Shown here: in pieces, positions 1 through 13,060 of the stretch | Layout of the letters: every line of letters starts with the position of its first letter | Numbering within the stretch: position 1 is the stretch's first letter | Origin: Lanius collurio | Lineage: Eukaryota; Chordata; Aves; Passeriformes; Laniidae | NCBI GenBank assembly: GCA_020086605.1 | Contig: JACBWW010000003.1 | Location: 3,289,804 to 3,353,803, forward strand | Direction: 5' to 3' | Length of the DNA: 64,000 bases | Made by a program: the position numbers and the translations under genes | The notes under the pieces: model-generated | What the model saw: the letters and a program-made list of their open reading frames with translations, nothing else | Databases searched by the model: none | Told to the model about the DNA's origin: nothing

Positions 1-3000
1 GGATTCCCTTTCAATGGTTCACCCAGAAGTGGGATTAGAAAGAGAAACCTAATGATAATGAATTGAATTGTTCACATCTAAAGGGAGCTGATTGGCAGGA
101 TGCCGGAAACAAAGAGAGCCCTGACGATGGTTAAAAAAACAAAAGTAATTGGATTACACAAAGAAAATAAGATAAACATTCATTAAAATTACAGTAACAG
201 ACTGTGATTAATGAGCACATACAAGTGCAAGCAGTGCATATTCTTTAGGCCCTGCAAGGCCTACATTCAGTGGTATAATTAATAATTTTTAATTGTTTAG
301 TAAGTAATTGTTATGTTCTTCTCAGTTCAAAAGATGTGAACTTGTTTTCCCTAACCTGATTTTATCTGTGACTACTATGGAGTCATCAAAGGTATTGTAA
401 TTGGTAATAAAGTTCAACCTGTCCTCTTTTTGACTATGAAATTTGAATTTATGTGGTTCTGCTTGGGAAAATCATCACAGAACTTGAAAGGACACACCAT
501 GGAAGAAAGTTCCGTGTATCCATTCTTCCTTACATAGTAGAAAAATTTCCATATTTGAAGGTCAGAATGTTTAAAGGTGATGAAAACAGATACCTTTGTA
601 CATTAGTAGGAAATTTTAGCTCTTATGGTTACATATGTGTGTTCAGCAAAATCTGCTTTTGAGTTCAAATACTGTGATGGAGGTAAAATCAACCAGAAGT
701 GTGTATTTGAGTTTTCTTAAAGGACTATGAGGACATGTTGTATTTTTTGAAGACATCAAAATGTTTTGACTGCTATGGTAGATGTAGATCCAGGTCTAAG
801 CCATAAAACTGCATATGAGATGCAAGCTGACAACTTTTCCTGTCCTTTGGTTCCATGTTTCTTGACAACATTGTTCAAGAGCTCCCAGCTGAGAGCAAGA
901 GAGTAGGTAGTGCCTATATATCTACCACACTCAGAAACAGTGGCCATCTCAAGGTCTTAAGCTCAGCGTCTTCCTGCCTGAAAGACTGCTTAGCAGGCTG
1001 TCTATGGGATGTCATAATGCTGTTCAGGTGCAGGAAAACCCTGCAGGCTTTTGGAAGTACTTTTGGATAAATAGGGGCTACTGGAAGGGAAGAGGAGTGA
1101 GTTCTTGGAAACTGAATAAAAAAAAAATAAGCTTGCAAATTTGGAGTCCTGCAGGAGAAGCTCTGGAGAGGGGTATATCCACCTCATGGAGTCCGTGGGA
1201 ATCTTGCCAAAGGTATTAGGTCTTGCTGGTTGCTGCTGCAGTCCTCATCCCATGGTGATCTCTCTCAGTCACTGCACTAAAAGATGGTCAAGTTTTCCAG
1301 ATACTGGCAGCACATAGCTGTGTTTCAGTGGCTGCGTTCTGTATACTCATTAAAGCATTGGGAATTTTGCAGACTGCCTTCCCAAATATCATATTCCTCT
1401 CTGACCAAAATCAATGAGGAGCATCAGTTTCTAACTGTTATCAGTCAAAAACATCAAAATTATTGTTCCTTAAGGCTGCCTTTCAGAGAGTTTTCATCTC
1501 TATTGCCAGTGCAGAAAGGGTATTGATATTGTATGTTTACCATTGTATGTATCACCATGTATGGGTGATCCCAGAATCTACCACCACTCCTCAGTATAAA
1601 ACAGCTTTTCTGATTTCCAGACCCAAGAAGAAAATCTTTGATGCCTTTTTTTTTTTTTTCAGTAAGCATCTGCCTTAAGAGATGGTTTTCTGTGACATAA
1701 ATGGCACCTGTTCAGACTTGCATTTGTTCAGTACTCTCAGAGCAAGCTATAAATTTCAGTGGTTGTGGTAGCATAAAATTACTATTAAGATAGGCAAATT
1801 ATGTATTGTCCTTTAAAAAACAAAGAAACTGACAAACTACAGAAACTGCTCTGAAACTTAGTCTCTTAATTAGAAAATGCTGTCCTCTCACTTCTGCAGA
1901 GAATTTTTAACATATTTGAAAAATCTGGCTTTTGGGTATAAATTTTGTAATGAAGAGATTGATGTTCTTCATTCTCTGTTCTGTAACTCAAAATGGCAAA
2001 TATAAAGCAAAGATATTTCAATATCTCATATTATAATCAGGAGGAATGAGAATAGCCCCATGAAACTGGGAGAAGAATCATGTCTCTTGAAGGGTTTGAA
2101 AGGAAATGGCATATCTCTAGGGGACAGGGGCTGAAGAATCAGCTTGGGTTTTAGAATGAAAAACACGTGCACCAAGGTCATTGGTGGATTTTAGTACAAT
2201 TTTTCTTAATGTCTTGAATTTGGAAAGATGCATGTAGAATTTTTTTTTTTGTGTCATTTACATCTTTATATTTGTGCTAGAATGTGTAAATCTTATATTC
2301 CTGTCCTGTGCATTAGAATGTGTTAGAGGCAGATTTTTTTATTTCCTTTATCACAGCAGAATCCCTCTCCAGAGATTCTGACCTACAGTGTTCTTTGGGG
2401 TGGGGAGGATCTTGGAACTTCTTATCATCTGGCTGAGGAGAAAGAGAGGAACAGGGGGAAGGTGAGCATGGCTCAGTTTTCTCTTTACATGCCCAAAGTT
2501 AGTGGCATGCTAGAAAGTCTTTGATCAAGTGTTAGAAACATCCATTACGGACCACCAGAAAGCCAGTCATGAAGAGTGGCTCCAGGTCTGTGGAAACACA
2601 AATGCTGTTATTATTAAGAGTTTCCTCTTGTTTGATCTCATTTTTGTCAGCTATAACCCAGACACTGACTCCTAATATCTTCACAGTTTCCAGCCAGTAT
2701 TTTGCTTTCCAACCACAGTGCACTTTACATGTTTCCTGATGTAGCCATAGCAATCCCACAGGGATACTGAGAACAAGCAGCTAACATTCTCATGTAAGTG
2801 GTTTCCCCAATAGGGTTAATTTTAATTAGTTAAATGGATCAAAGTCTGTTTGAAAACTCTTAAAAATCTAGATAATTTTTGTCCATTGTTGGTAAAGGTA
2901 TTATAATCTTAATTCTTCTGTTTTAGGAAAAAGTGTTTTAAAAAAATATTGAAAATATAATTTTAAGTAATTTCATCTAGTCACACAAAAAAAATCACAA

Positions 3001-3275
3001 AGGGATAGGATTGCTTATTCTATAAAATTAAAGGAAGGACCCATAAGAAGACTTTTGAGAAAATGTAATATTTCTGATGTGGTAGAATGAGGAAATATCC
3101 AGCTTTGGAGATCAAAATCAGTTTCCATTATGGCTGTATAAACATTCTCTATGTTTAGTAACTCTCTCTCTATGCCTTATGTGCCTTATCAGTGTCTGGA
3201 TAGTGGTTTGAAATCTTATTGTGATGAGTTATATTTCAATGACTAAATGGAACAGGTAATTTTAGGATTTTTTTT
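1..3275. other. Unassigned AT-rich non-coding stretch
   Basis: No gene is recognised here. The open frames are short, overlap on both strands and have no familiar protein content. Two sub-intervals stand out by eye. About 190-310 is rich in TAAT-type motifs and looks like possible conserved non-coding DNA. About 720-1240 is less AT-rich and open in several frames on both strands, which can happen in an old unrecognised repeat. A run of T lies at 1646-1659. Confidence 0.6.
190..310. promoter_or_regulatory. Candidate conserved non-coding element
   Basis: The stretch has several homeodomain-type cores (GATTAATGAG near 206, AATTAATAATTTTTAATTG near 278) beside a balanced segment containing a short inverted repeat around GGCCCTGCAAGGCC. 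It contains no repeat that I recognise and no coding frame. This composition is common in vertebrate developmental enhancers, but conservation cannot be seen from a single sequence, so this is only a candidate. Confidence 0.2.
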
Positions 3276-3600
3276 CATAGAATCATAGAATCATTTAAAT
3301 TTGAAAAGACCGCTGAGATCATCAAGTCTAACCATTAACCCAGCACTCAGAAGCTCACTCTTAACCATGTCCCTAAGTGCCACATCTATACATCTCTGAA
3401 ACACCCCCAGGGATGGTGACCCAAACACTGTTTCTGCACCTTTAAAATTTTCTTCTGGAAGGCTATCCAACATTCCTGGGTTTCTTTGTCCTTCAGGACA
3501 GTCTCCCAAGGCATTCTGTTAACCAGTTTCCCAAACAGGCCAAAGTCTGCCCTCCGGAAGCCCCAGGTGGCAGTTCTGCTGACCCCTATTTGAGGCAATA
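3276..3600 (-). mobile_element. CR1 LINE, 5'-truncated and internally deleted
   Basis: The low-coordinate end, CATAGAATCATAGAATCAT, is the reverse complement of the CR1 3' tail, so the element reads on the minus strand. About 3291-3420 encodes on the minus strand a typical CR1 ORF2 C-terminus (residues reading SPSLGVFQRCIDVALRDMV, then LDDLSGLF). About 3430-3598 encodes in a different minus frame the ORF2 segment between endonuclease and reverse transcriptase (RADFGLFGKLVNRMPWETV, then LKDKETQECW). In an intact CR1 the whole reverse transcriptase lies between these two parts. Here they meet at about 3420-3430 and the frame shifts, so the reverse transcriptase is missing. It is a dead copy. 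The upper boundary is approximate. Confidence 0.85.
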
Positions 3601-6600
3601 CTCTCAGGGAACCCTCTTAGTCCCACACAGATCGATCAATCTCCCAGCTCAGGCTAATAGCAGTGGGATAAAATGTCACTCTGAACATATGCACTAAACC
3701 CAATGCATTGTGCAGATTAACTGAGCAGTGTTGGATGTAGTGAGCATAGGGATGATTTATGGAAGAATTTACCTAACTATTTTTCCAGATGCCCAGAGCT
3801 GAGTGTTTGGAAAAACAGCTGGTTGCCATGAAAACTATATTTCTGACTGACTGATGGGCTTTTGGGACCCTTGAAACTGGGGACCTGATCCCTGAGATGT
3901 GTCCTTATCCTAAAGAGGTTTTAGGGTGCTCAATGTAAATTAGCTGCAACCAGATCCTGTGCAAACTGAACACAATGAGATTTCTCAACCTCTATTGAAT
4001 CTATGTGCTCCTTCTTGTTTCCCTGTGGGAAATGATTCAGAAAACTCCTGAATCACCAAATAAAATGCATTTTACATCAGGAAAATCTCTGTCTCCCTCT
4101 GAGGGGTAACTCCCTGGCTTGTGGACCCTGTCTCATTAAGTCACAGCACCAGAATGGGATCTAAATGGTTACACAGGGGTGCAGCAGAGTGCTGGTATTA
4201 AATACCAAGGTGCTGATTTACTAAGTGGGTTTTCAGGATCAGAAGAAATAGTAAGCTATCCTTATGATATTAAAACTGAGAGGAAAATGGTGGCCATGAA
4301 ATTGGGGGTTAGAAACTACCAGGGAATGCTCTTCGACTTAAAAAAAGCAGTTGTAGTCACTGTTGGCCTTTTAGGTAACTAGGTTTTCCTGTGTTGTGCT
4401 ATTGACATCAGCTTTAAGTGCTGAGAAAAATGAATTACAAACCAACTACAACTTGCTTTTCATTTAAAGTTGTTTGGTTTTTTTTTAATAAAAGATCCAT
4501 ATTATTTAAAGTTCCTATCTTAAATACTCAACCGTTATAAATCAGAATAAATCCACTTAAACTCATCTGTCAATAATGATTTATATCCAGAAAGGCTGGG
4601 CCTAAAGATGCAATTTTCCAGTGATTTTCAATTTATCTCCTTGTGCATTTGTTTGAAAACTAGGTCTAAATAACTACATACTATCGAGATAAGTGACCTT
4701 AAAATTCTGTTATTAAGGTATCTTATGTCTACTCTGCATGTAATTAAATGCAATGAAAATGGGAGGTACAAAGCAGAGAAAATATAAGATTTTTTATGAA
4801 ACTTACTATAGTAATTTTTATTCTCTCTTTATTTGCTTCATGTAGACACACCACCATGCTCTTCTTTCATACTGGTGACAGAGTAAAAATGCTTTTTTTA
4901 ATAGACATTTAAGGAAATTACTCTCTTTAACACTATTTTTCATGTGTAAAGCAGAAGTAAAAATTGCTTTTGCTAATCTTTCAGGCTTCATCTCAAAAGG
5001 ATGAGCCACTCCCTCTGCTGGGGATATTTCTACAAACTGCTCTGCAAATGAGAACGATGTGAAGTTTTGTAAGTGAAATGCTAGAAATTGAGACATTGTT
5101 CTATATTTGTATAAAAAAAAAATCTGTGTTATTGCATAAAACATTGCTCAAGTATATATAAGTGTTTTTAAAGTAAAAAAACATACCTCATTAAAAAAAA
5201 GGAAGAAACAAAGAAACAAGAGACACAAAAATGCAAAGATTTCTTAGCCAACAGGTTTTAGGATCTTTTTCTTTTCACATATTTATAACTTAATTTGCAT
5301 CTTGCCAAAGATACCTAACTGATAATCCACCAGAGCTCCTTCTTGCTACATGTTAGGTTTAGCCTGGACAAGAGCTGCAGGACACGAGCAGCAGGTTTTT
5401 TGTCTTCATCTATTAACACTCAAAATAACACCTGGAGGGTAACGATTCTCAGGAAGAAAGTTCCGTTCATTCCCAGTTTTTGTTCAGTTACTGGCCTTTT
5501 GGATGAAGCTGCAGTGGATTCCAAAGAATGTCTCTGATGGGATGCCAAAAACTGCTCCAGCACATATTCATACATATATTGGTTTCTCAGTCAAGCTGAA
5601 AAAGTGTGAAAACTTTTGTATTTATAAAATTAAGTTTATTTTAAAAGATACAGAAGCAAAGCATACAAGGTAAAGTTATCTGTCTTTTTTATATCTTTAT
5701 TCTTGCCTACTTGCTATGGCAATACTGCACTTGCCTATATTGAGCAGGTCTGAAGGAAGCATAAATGTTTTACAGACAAGAATGCTCCTACAGGCTCTCT
5801 GAAAATTGTTAGCCAGGTAGAGAAAGGACACCCAAATTTAGGCTACTGCCGAAGACAAGGGAGCAGATCTACCTGGTAGCCAGGATTTCTCTCAGGCTGC
5901 ATGTGTGAGAAGATCGAAGTGCATATGTGGGACTTCAGATTAGCCACAGAATTGCTGCTGTCAAGGTAAAGAAAGTTTACAGGAAAAAAAAAAGAGGTGG
6001 AGTGGTTTGTTCTGTAAAGATGAAATGGAAATTGCTTCTACCCCAAAGTTTTCCTCTCATTGTCTGCAGAATTTTACCTGGGTTTGGAACATTTTGGGTT
6101 CAAACAAACTCCTAAATTGATACTCTTTGTATTTTGAAAAGCTCAGTTGTTAGTGTCTCTGTGGTACTGTCATTTTAGTGTCAAGTTGTTCAACAGGACA
6201 TAATAAATCCGCTAAATGAAGACTGAATTCTAGCAGCCTTATGCTGAAAAGTACTAATTTTAATGAAACTACCTGAATAGAACACAGTCTTTGAACACAC
6301 CTGAATAGGGCAAAAACTGGGGAGGTAATTGCCCTGGGAATAGAAACCATGACTAGAACTTACTTAATTCTAAATTTCTGAAGGCTCATTTTCCTTCTCA
6401 CATCCTTTGGTATACAGAGGAAACTCTAATGACCACAGGTGTCCGTGAAAAAGATGATAATGCATTATTATTCACTATTTTTTAGCTATTACTGACTTGA
6501 TTTTTCTCCTGTGGTCTGGGCCTCTTTTTACAATTATTTTGTAAAATGCTCACAAATAACAAAGTATGGAACAATTGGGGGACCAAGAAAGAGGTTTGTT

Positions 6601-9600
6601 TCTTGAGAGCTGAGGAATCCAGCACAACTCAGAATTATGTGAGTGTTTTCTTGGAAAAACATGAGAAAAATATTTATATACTAGTTATGAAAAAGTATGC
6701 ATGGTCACCCAACCTCTTAAAAGTAAGAAAAAATATATTGCAATACCCAGAGACCACTAAATGAAGAAAATTCCAGGTGAAATTGTGGGACTGTGCCATG
6801 TCACTGTAAAAATATTCAACAAGAAAACTTTAAGATTTTAAGAAGATTCTTGTAGGCAGTTGTGGTTCAATACAGTTGTGTTACTTTTCTCCTGCCCTCA
6901 CATGAAACTGGAGGTTGACAGAGGAATGGCATTGAGGCAGGACAAAGTGTGAACCCAGCAAAGCCTTTAGGTCCACATCTGAAGTCAGATAAACACTAAA
7001 TCAAGCACTAAAAGCTGTGTTTATGGTTTCACAGAATTTTACCTTAAGGGAAGGGAGAACCACTAAGATTTTTTTCCGTGGGAAACAGAACATGCCAGTA
7101 GCTATATGATGGGCTAAGTCAAGGGTTTAATAAATTCAGAAAGCATGGAAATGATAGGTGCTGAAGGTAGGGCAATGTGTTCTGCCTGCTGAACATACAG
7201 CTGCTACTTTAGCAAATGCAGCGGTCATTCTTGCTTCTCTCCCGTGGCTCTTCCAGGTGTTTCAGTGCACACAACATCTGGAGGATAGCGCACAGTTTTA
7301 CTCAGGTCATCTATTGTTCTGTGGATTACAAATGAAGTCCTGTCAATTTAACTGTGTGCTTGCTGGAAGAGTAACATTAAATATTGCAGAAAGAAATTTT
7401 AAAAAGTAGCGGTCAGTATTTTCTCTAGCTAAAATGAATTGTCAGATTAAATTAGAAAAATTAATGGCATCCTTCCCCTCAGAACCTTTGCAACTCCTAC
7501 ATGACCACAACCACTGTAAATATCTTTCAGCTTGAAAGACTCTGCAGTGTTGTGGAGTGGCCATTCTGCATAGAAGCTGAGCCCCATGCCAGCTCACAGT
7601 GGGTCACAACTTTGCTTCCATTATTTTACCCTTTGCCTGTCTTCTCAGAGAGACTTTATCAAATGTATAAACTGAAGTATGGCTGGCTGATAATACAGTT
7701 GTTTTAAACACATGAAATGGAGAATAAAAGTAGTCTAAGTAATGTGGATTTTGTTTAGAGATTGTAGGAGCATCTTGGACTTATTTAAATGCATTGGGAA
7801 TTTTTCCTGGAAGGATAAATATTCTGAGAGAAATGTGATTTCTGATTAAAAGATGCCTATATTTAAATATGCATGTGTCATATAATCTAGCTATCTAATT
7901 TGATTCCCACAGATTACATTTCACAAGAGTTCTCAAACGAATATTCCTTTGCTTACATTTGTATCACATTCTGACCCTTAGAAAAGTTTGAATCTGGTTG
8001 TTCAGAGTTTTCTAAATTGTTTTCATTCTGAAAAAAGCCATATGGAAACTGCAGTCTAATTTACTAATAAGGGAAATGAGAACATTAGATTGTCTTTTAC
8101 CAGAGTTTCACTGGTACATAAAGCCTCAATTGTTCCCATTCTTTTAGCAAATAGAAAAGACTCATCATTTCTGCAAGCCCTCAGGTTGTGCAGCATAGAA
8201 AAGACACAACACCTTCATTTGTTCTTTGCACCTATGAACCATTTTATCCTGAAGGATAAGTTTTCTGGAAACTAAATGAGAATCCTCTTGTCCTGTTCTG
8301 GCTCAGCTTTGCAATCTTTCATGGGGTAGGAATGTTTATTCCCAACAATACCATACACCTGTCAGTTTACTTTCACCATGAAATGAATGTAAAAAACAGT
8401 AGGTTAGGCTTGGAATAGTTTTAAAGGTCATGCAATTAAAAGTTTAAATCTCACATGAATGAATGTGGCTTTGTGTACTTGACTGCACTTCTTTCAGACC
8501 TACATGGTCCATAGACACTTAACATTCATATGGTTTGTATTTAAATAGCTAAGTATTTTTGGGAATCTGTCTTGAAGTGACAGAGCAGGTCAAACAATGC
8601 CAGAATGATAGCCTGAATGTTCCACTTTATAGTGTAGAGTTGTAGCCACTTTTAAAGTACTGTTATTTCAGTGAACCAGCATAGGTTGAACCTTGATGCT
8701 TTGTTTTTCAGGCAATGAATTTTCATGTTATTGTTGTTAAACCAATGACATATATTATCTACACAATATATTCCTTCTTTAAGTGTCAATATTTTTTTTA
8801 AAAGTCTGTTACAAAAGCAGGTGCATGGGTTGGTCGGGTTTTTTTTTTTTTTCATTTTGAAATGTAATAAAGTCAGTTTTTGGCCTCAAGCAATACTAGG
8901 ATTTAAAATAGGAACTACTTTGAAGCAACATGAAGTTGCACCCAGCCTCTAGGTTATTAAATGTGTTTTCTCTCTCTGGCTTCCTAAATGCATCTCGTTG
9001 TTTAATGGAATTTTAACTGTAAGATTTAGTTGTAGAAATTTCGGCTGGACTTCCTGAAATACATAACGATGCACACACAGTTGCAAAACACAAGTGGATT
9101 GGGGTATGTGGGAGGGGGAAACACCAAAATATTTTTTTTACTTCCAGACCACAGAGACGAATAAACAAATTCACAGTATTTCAAGCGAAGCAATGATATG
9201 GCTGGTGAGTGGGTCATCTCAGTGACCTAGTTAGGGTGGACTGAGCTTCATCCTTCAAGGGCTTGCTTTCATGCACAGTTTAGTTTGTGCAACTTACAAC
9301 TAAAAATAACCTTCTCTTTTAAAGTAGATTGGTAAATAAACGTCCTGTTCCAGCAAGTCTGCCTTTCCACTTGATGCCAGGTATTATAACTAGGATCGAT
9401 TAATGAACTTTGGAACTTTAAAACCTGAGAGTGTGGTTATGAAGGCAAAGCAAATCCTCTGAGTCTCTAAAATTTTATTACCTACAACTTGCAATGTTAC
9501 TATTCAGGATTTTAAATCATATTGTCCAGGAGATGTGTAGTGTACCTAGAAGACTCTGAACTCTGTAGTTACATTAAATAAATTCTTTGGCAAAAGACAG

Positions 9601-12561
9601 TCATATACTATGGAGGTATTAGCTGTAAATTCACAAAAGCCAAGATATAAATTGCACATAAGTGTCATAGGTACAACTATAACAATATCACCTTGTTAAA
9701 AAAAGAAAAAGTGAAAGAGGAATATTTCTATTTTACTTTGATAAGAGGTAAAGAGAACCCAGCTAGGCCAGTGGAAGGCATTCTGAGGGGACAAGAAGGA
9801 GGAAGAGTAAGATCCATAGTCATTTTTTGCTTTATATTCATTCCACAGATGGAAAGCTTCAATCTCCAGAGCTGTCCTCTCTTTTTTTTTTTAACTTCTT
9901 TTGTGTTCATTTTAAAAAACTTTTGAAACGTACATTTAATTCTTTCAATCTTTTATTTTTAATAGATGTTTCAGCTTTTTTTTTGTTCATGTAGGCTTGT
10001 TCCAGAATGCTAATAACTTCTCTCTGTTGTACTCCAACCCTAAGCAAAATCATGTTAGAGCAAGTAATGCTTTTTGAATGAAAGTTTTATTTTTACATAC
10101 AGCCAAAATGAGTTATATTACACCTGCACGAATGATGTTTCCCTTATTTTATGAAACTGGAAGACAGCCAAGTTGTTCAGTGTTTCTGTAAGTGCAGAGG
10201 TTTTTTTTTCACACGCCTCTTCCCAGCATCACCTGCTTCCATGATTTGGGTGTTCCCCTCAGGTAGGTCAAAATTTAAACATGTTAGTACTGAGATTGGC
10301 CACACCCAGAGATAATATAATTTTTCTTTTTTGGCAATGGTTATGTTGGCCAAATATGACATAGTGATCTATGAGAGTTATTTTTGAACCTTGAGCAATT
10401 CTTTGTTATTGGATGTCAGGGGTAGCTGATGCTATTATACAGAGATTTCCAGAATCATCGAATGAGATAAAATTAAGAAGTTAACAAAAATATTTGCACT
10501 AAGGAAATGGAAAGCTCAGCGATCCCAATAGTCCAGCTAGTTCTTTATCTTGCCTTTAGAGCTGGATAGTAAGAGCACTGAAAAAGAAAGCACAAGAAAT
10601 GTTGCAAAGGGCTGTGATTTTATTATCATCTTGTACTGAAGTGCACAAGCAGAATGGGATGTGGGAACGCAGTTTGCAATGACCACACTCTACCTCCTAA
10701 AACAATGAACTTCAGCTCCTGCTGGCCTCAGCCCAACACCTTTTTCAGCAGCTTGCACCAGCACACACAAGCTTCTGCCCCAAGTCCAGCTCCACAGTGG
10801 GAGGGAATGTCTATCTGGGATGTAAAACAATTCAATCCTAGTAAATTTTCTGTCTATTTTTTCTGTTTTAAACAGCTTTTGTTTGGTTAATTGGTGCTGT
10901 AGGCAGATAACCAATTTTCTCCTGTGGAGGGATTAGTGGAATTCCATTGTTGAGATGTTCTAATTGTTAATTTGCATGCTTGAGAAAGATTATAATTTTG
11001 ATTGTGAAACCTACCAGGGTTGATTTTTTTTTTTCCCTTAAAGAATTAGAGGAAATAGGTTTCTGCACTTAATTAATATCTACACAGTGTCAATCATTGG
11101 ACAACATCAAACACAATTATGAAACATATTTAAAGAACAAATATCCCTAATTCTCCTCTTTGGGAACAATTCATGGCGATCTCCATCTCCAGAGGAAGTT
11201 AGATAAACCCTAAGGCTGAAAAGTCTTCTAAAAGATGTTATGCACACAATGGACGGCAGAAGCCCAGGAAATATCACTCTTGACACTATTCTCAGTTCAT
11301 ACACTGTAAGAGTTTCCCATCTTTATCTTTGCACTTCTTTTCCCAGTGAAATATAAAATAAGGTCGAGTTGAGCTGGATAATCGGAGGTAAAATCCTACA
11401 GAAGATGAGGCACTTTGAAGTTTTCACATAAATGAACAAGTTGTGATAAACCTTTTGGGAAAGATGGGAACTTCATTCTTCACATATGTCTGGCAGCTCG
11501 TTAGAAAGTTCCTACCTCATCAGCTCTGGGAATTTAATCATATTTAGCTAACTTGGGTTAAAGCTTCTTCTGTCATTAGACACTGTTTCTGAAAAATGCA
11601 AAAGAAATTTCATTTTCTGCTTTAGGGAAACATTGACACCTTTGTATTGCTGCTGCTTGGTGAAGTGGTGTAGCACCAATATTGTCCTCAGATGGTATCA
11701 GTCACTGCTAAACTTAATCCTGCCTTTATTCAACTGCTTGTGCTCTGTTAGTATATGAATAGTGACAGGAGAAGATCTGGTATTTTGAATTTCTGATGCA
11801 AAAAGTCTTTGTCTCCTGTGGTTCTTTGGAGCTTTTTGCAGCTCTGATGAATGATTGCAAAGTCACTGTAAGATATCCTAACATGAAAAAATTTCTTACT
11901 AGAGTAGTAGAACTCCTTACATGAGACAATGGAAATTTAATACTATCTCCTTGATCTTATGGATCATATGCTACCTTATGGCTAACTAGAACTTTTTGAT
12001 TGTTACAGTCAAGTTCTGCAGATGGGTGGGCAGTACCAGGACAAGGCAGATTAAAATGGTGGAGGGAAGATGAATCAAGTGAATGAATCGACTGCTACCT
12101 TACTCAGACATCATAAAATTAGAGTGGTGGCAGAAGGCAGTCATTGCCCTCCTCTGAGCCCCAGAAATTAGAAATAATAAAAAAAAATAGATGCTTGTGG
12201 TGTTGATTTATTTTCTTTTACTTTGTTGTTTGGAAGTCTAAAATGAAGAAACAGAGTTTCTTCAGAGTTGTCTTCCTGATCAAAGGAAGGATGTGAAGAA
12301 TCAAAATATATATTTGTTTAAGTGAAGAGATCTTAAAATTTTCATATTAGGTAATGTTTGGATAATTATATACTGCTAAGCATTACACAAGTGTTTTGGG
12401 GTTTTTTTAGCTGACTTACAGAAACAGAAAAAATGAGACAATTAAAGAAAACCAAATTAATTAAAACATTTTATGCAAATATTGACAGATAAATACTTTG
12501 TTTACTGTTTTCGGTACATTTCATAACACAAGAGAAATATCTCTGTGAGCATTATACATTT
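3601..12561. other. Unassigned non-coding stretch
   Basis: About 9 kb in which I see no gene, RNA gene or recognisable transposon. The largest open frame (minus, 4818-5144, 108 codons) has no recognisable domain, no convincing splice context and a composition ordinary for AT-rich DNA. Simple-sequence runs include a T run at 8839-8852 and shorter A or T runs near 4480, 5110, 5190 and 9880. Confidence 0.6.
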
Positions 12562-13060
12562 GACTGAAGGTTGCATTAAGACCTTTGGGTCTTACATGGG
12601 CAGGGATAACTTCTTTCAGACCAGTTTACTCAAAGCCTTATCTAACCTGACCTTGAACACCTGTAGTGGTGGGACACCCACAGCTTTTCTGGACAACCTG
12701 TTGTAGTGCTTCACCACCCTCACAGTATAGAATTTCTTCCTAACATCTAATCCAAAACTGACCTCTTTCAGTTTAAAGCCAGTCCCGCTTGTTCTGTGTA
12801 CAGGCCCTTGTAAAAAATCCCTCTTCAGCTCTATTGTAGCCCCTTTTAGGTACTGGAAGGTGCTGTAAGTTTGGCCTGGAACCTTCTCCAGGCTGAAACT
12901 ACCTCAACCCTCTCAGTTTGTCTTCACAGGAGAGGTGCACCAGGTCCTCTGCTCACCCTCATGGGCTCCTCTGTACTTCCAACAGGTCAATGTCCTCCTT
13001 GTGCTGTGGAGCCCAGAGCCTTTCACGGGTGTTCAGGAGGGGATCAGTCACAGTGTTACA
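12562..13060 (-). mobile_element. CR1 LINE 3' end with ORF2 C-terminus
   Basis: The + strand reads as the reverse complement of a CR1 3' region, with landmarks such as ATGGGCAGGGATAAC, CTTTCAGTTTAAAGCCAGTC and TTCACAGGAGAGGTGCACCAG. Translating the minus strand across about 12633-12775 gives an uninterrupted CR1 ORF2 C-terminus (LKEVSFGLDVRKKFYTV, then VVKHYNRLSRKAVGVPPLQ, then FKVRLDKALS). Upstream of this the frame is broken. The copy is 5'-truncated near 13060 and its last 3' bases, at 12562-12596, are degenerate. The better-preserved reading suggests it is younger than the relic at 43940. Open + strand frames across 12871-13162 are antisense shadows of the element. Confidence 0.9.

Noticed and set aside
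4818..5144. 108-codon minus-strand open frame
   Set aside because: No recognisable domain, no splice or promoter context, and a length within chance expectation for 64 kb read in six frames.
10450..10475. CAGAATCATCGAAT resembling a CR1 tail
   Set aside because: There is no adjoining CR1 sequence, so it is too short to support a call.
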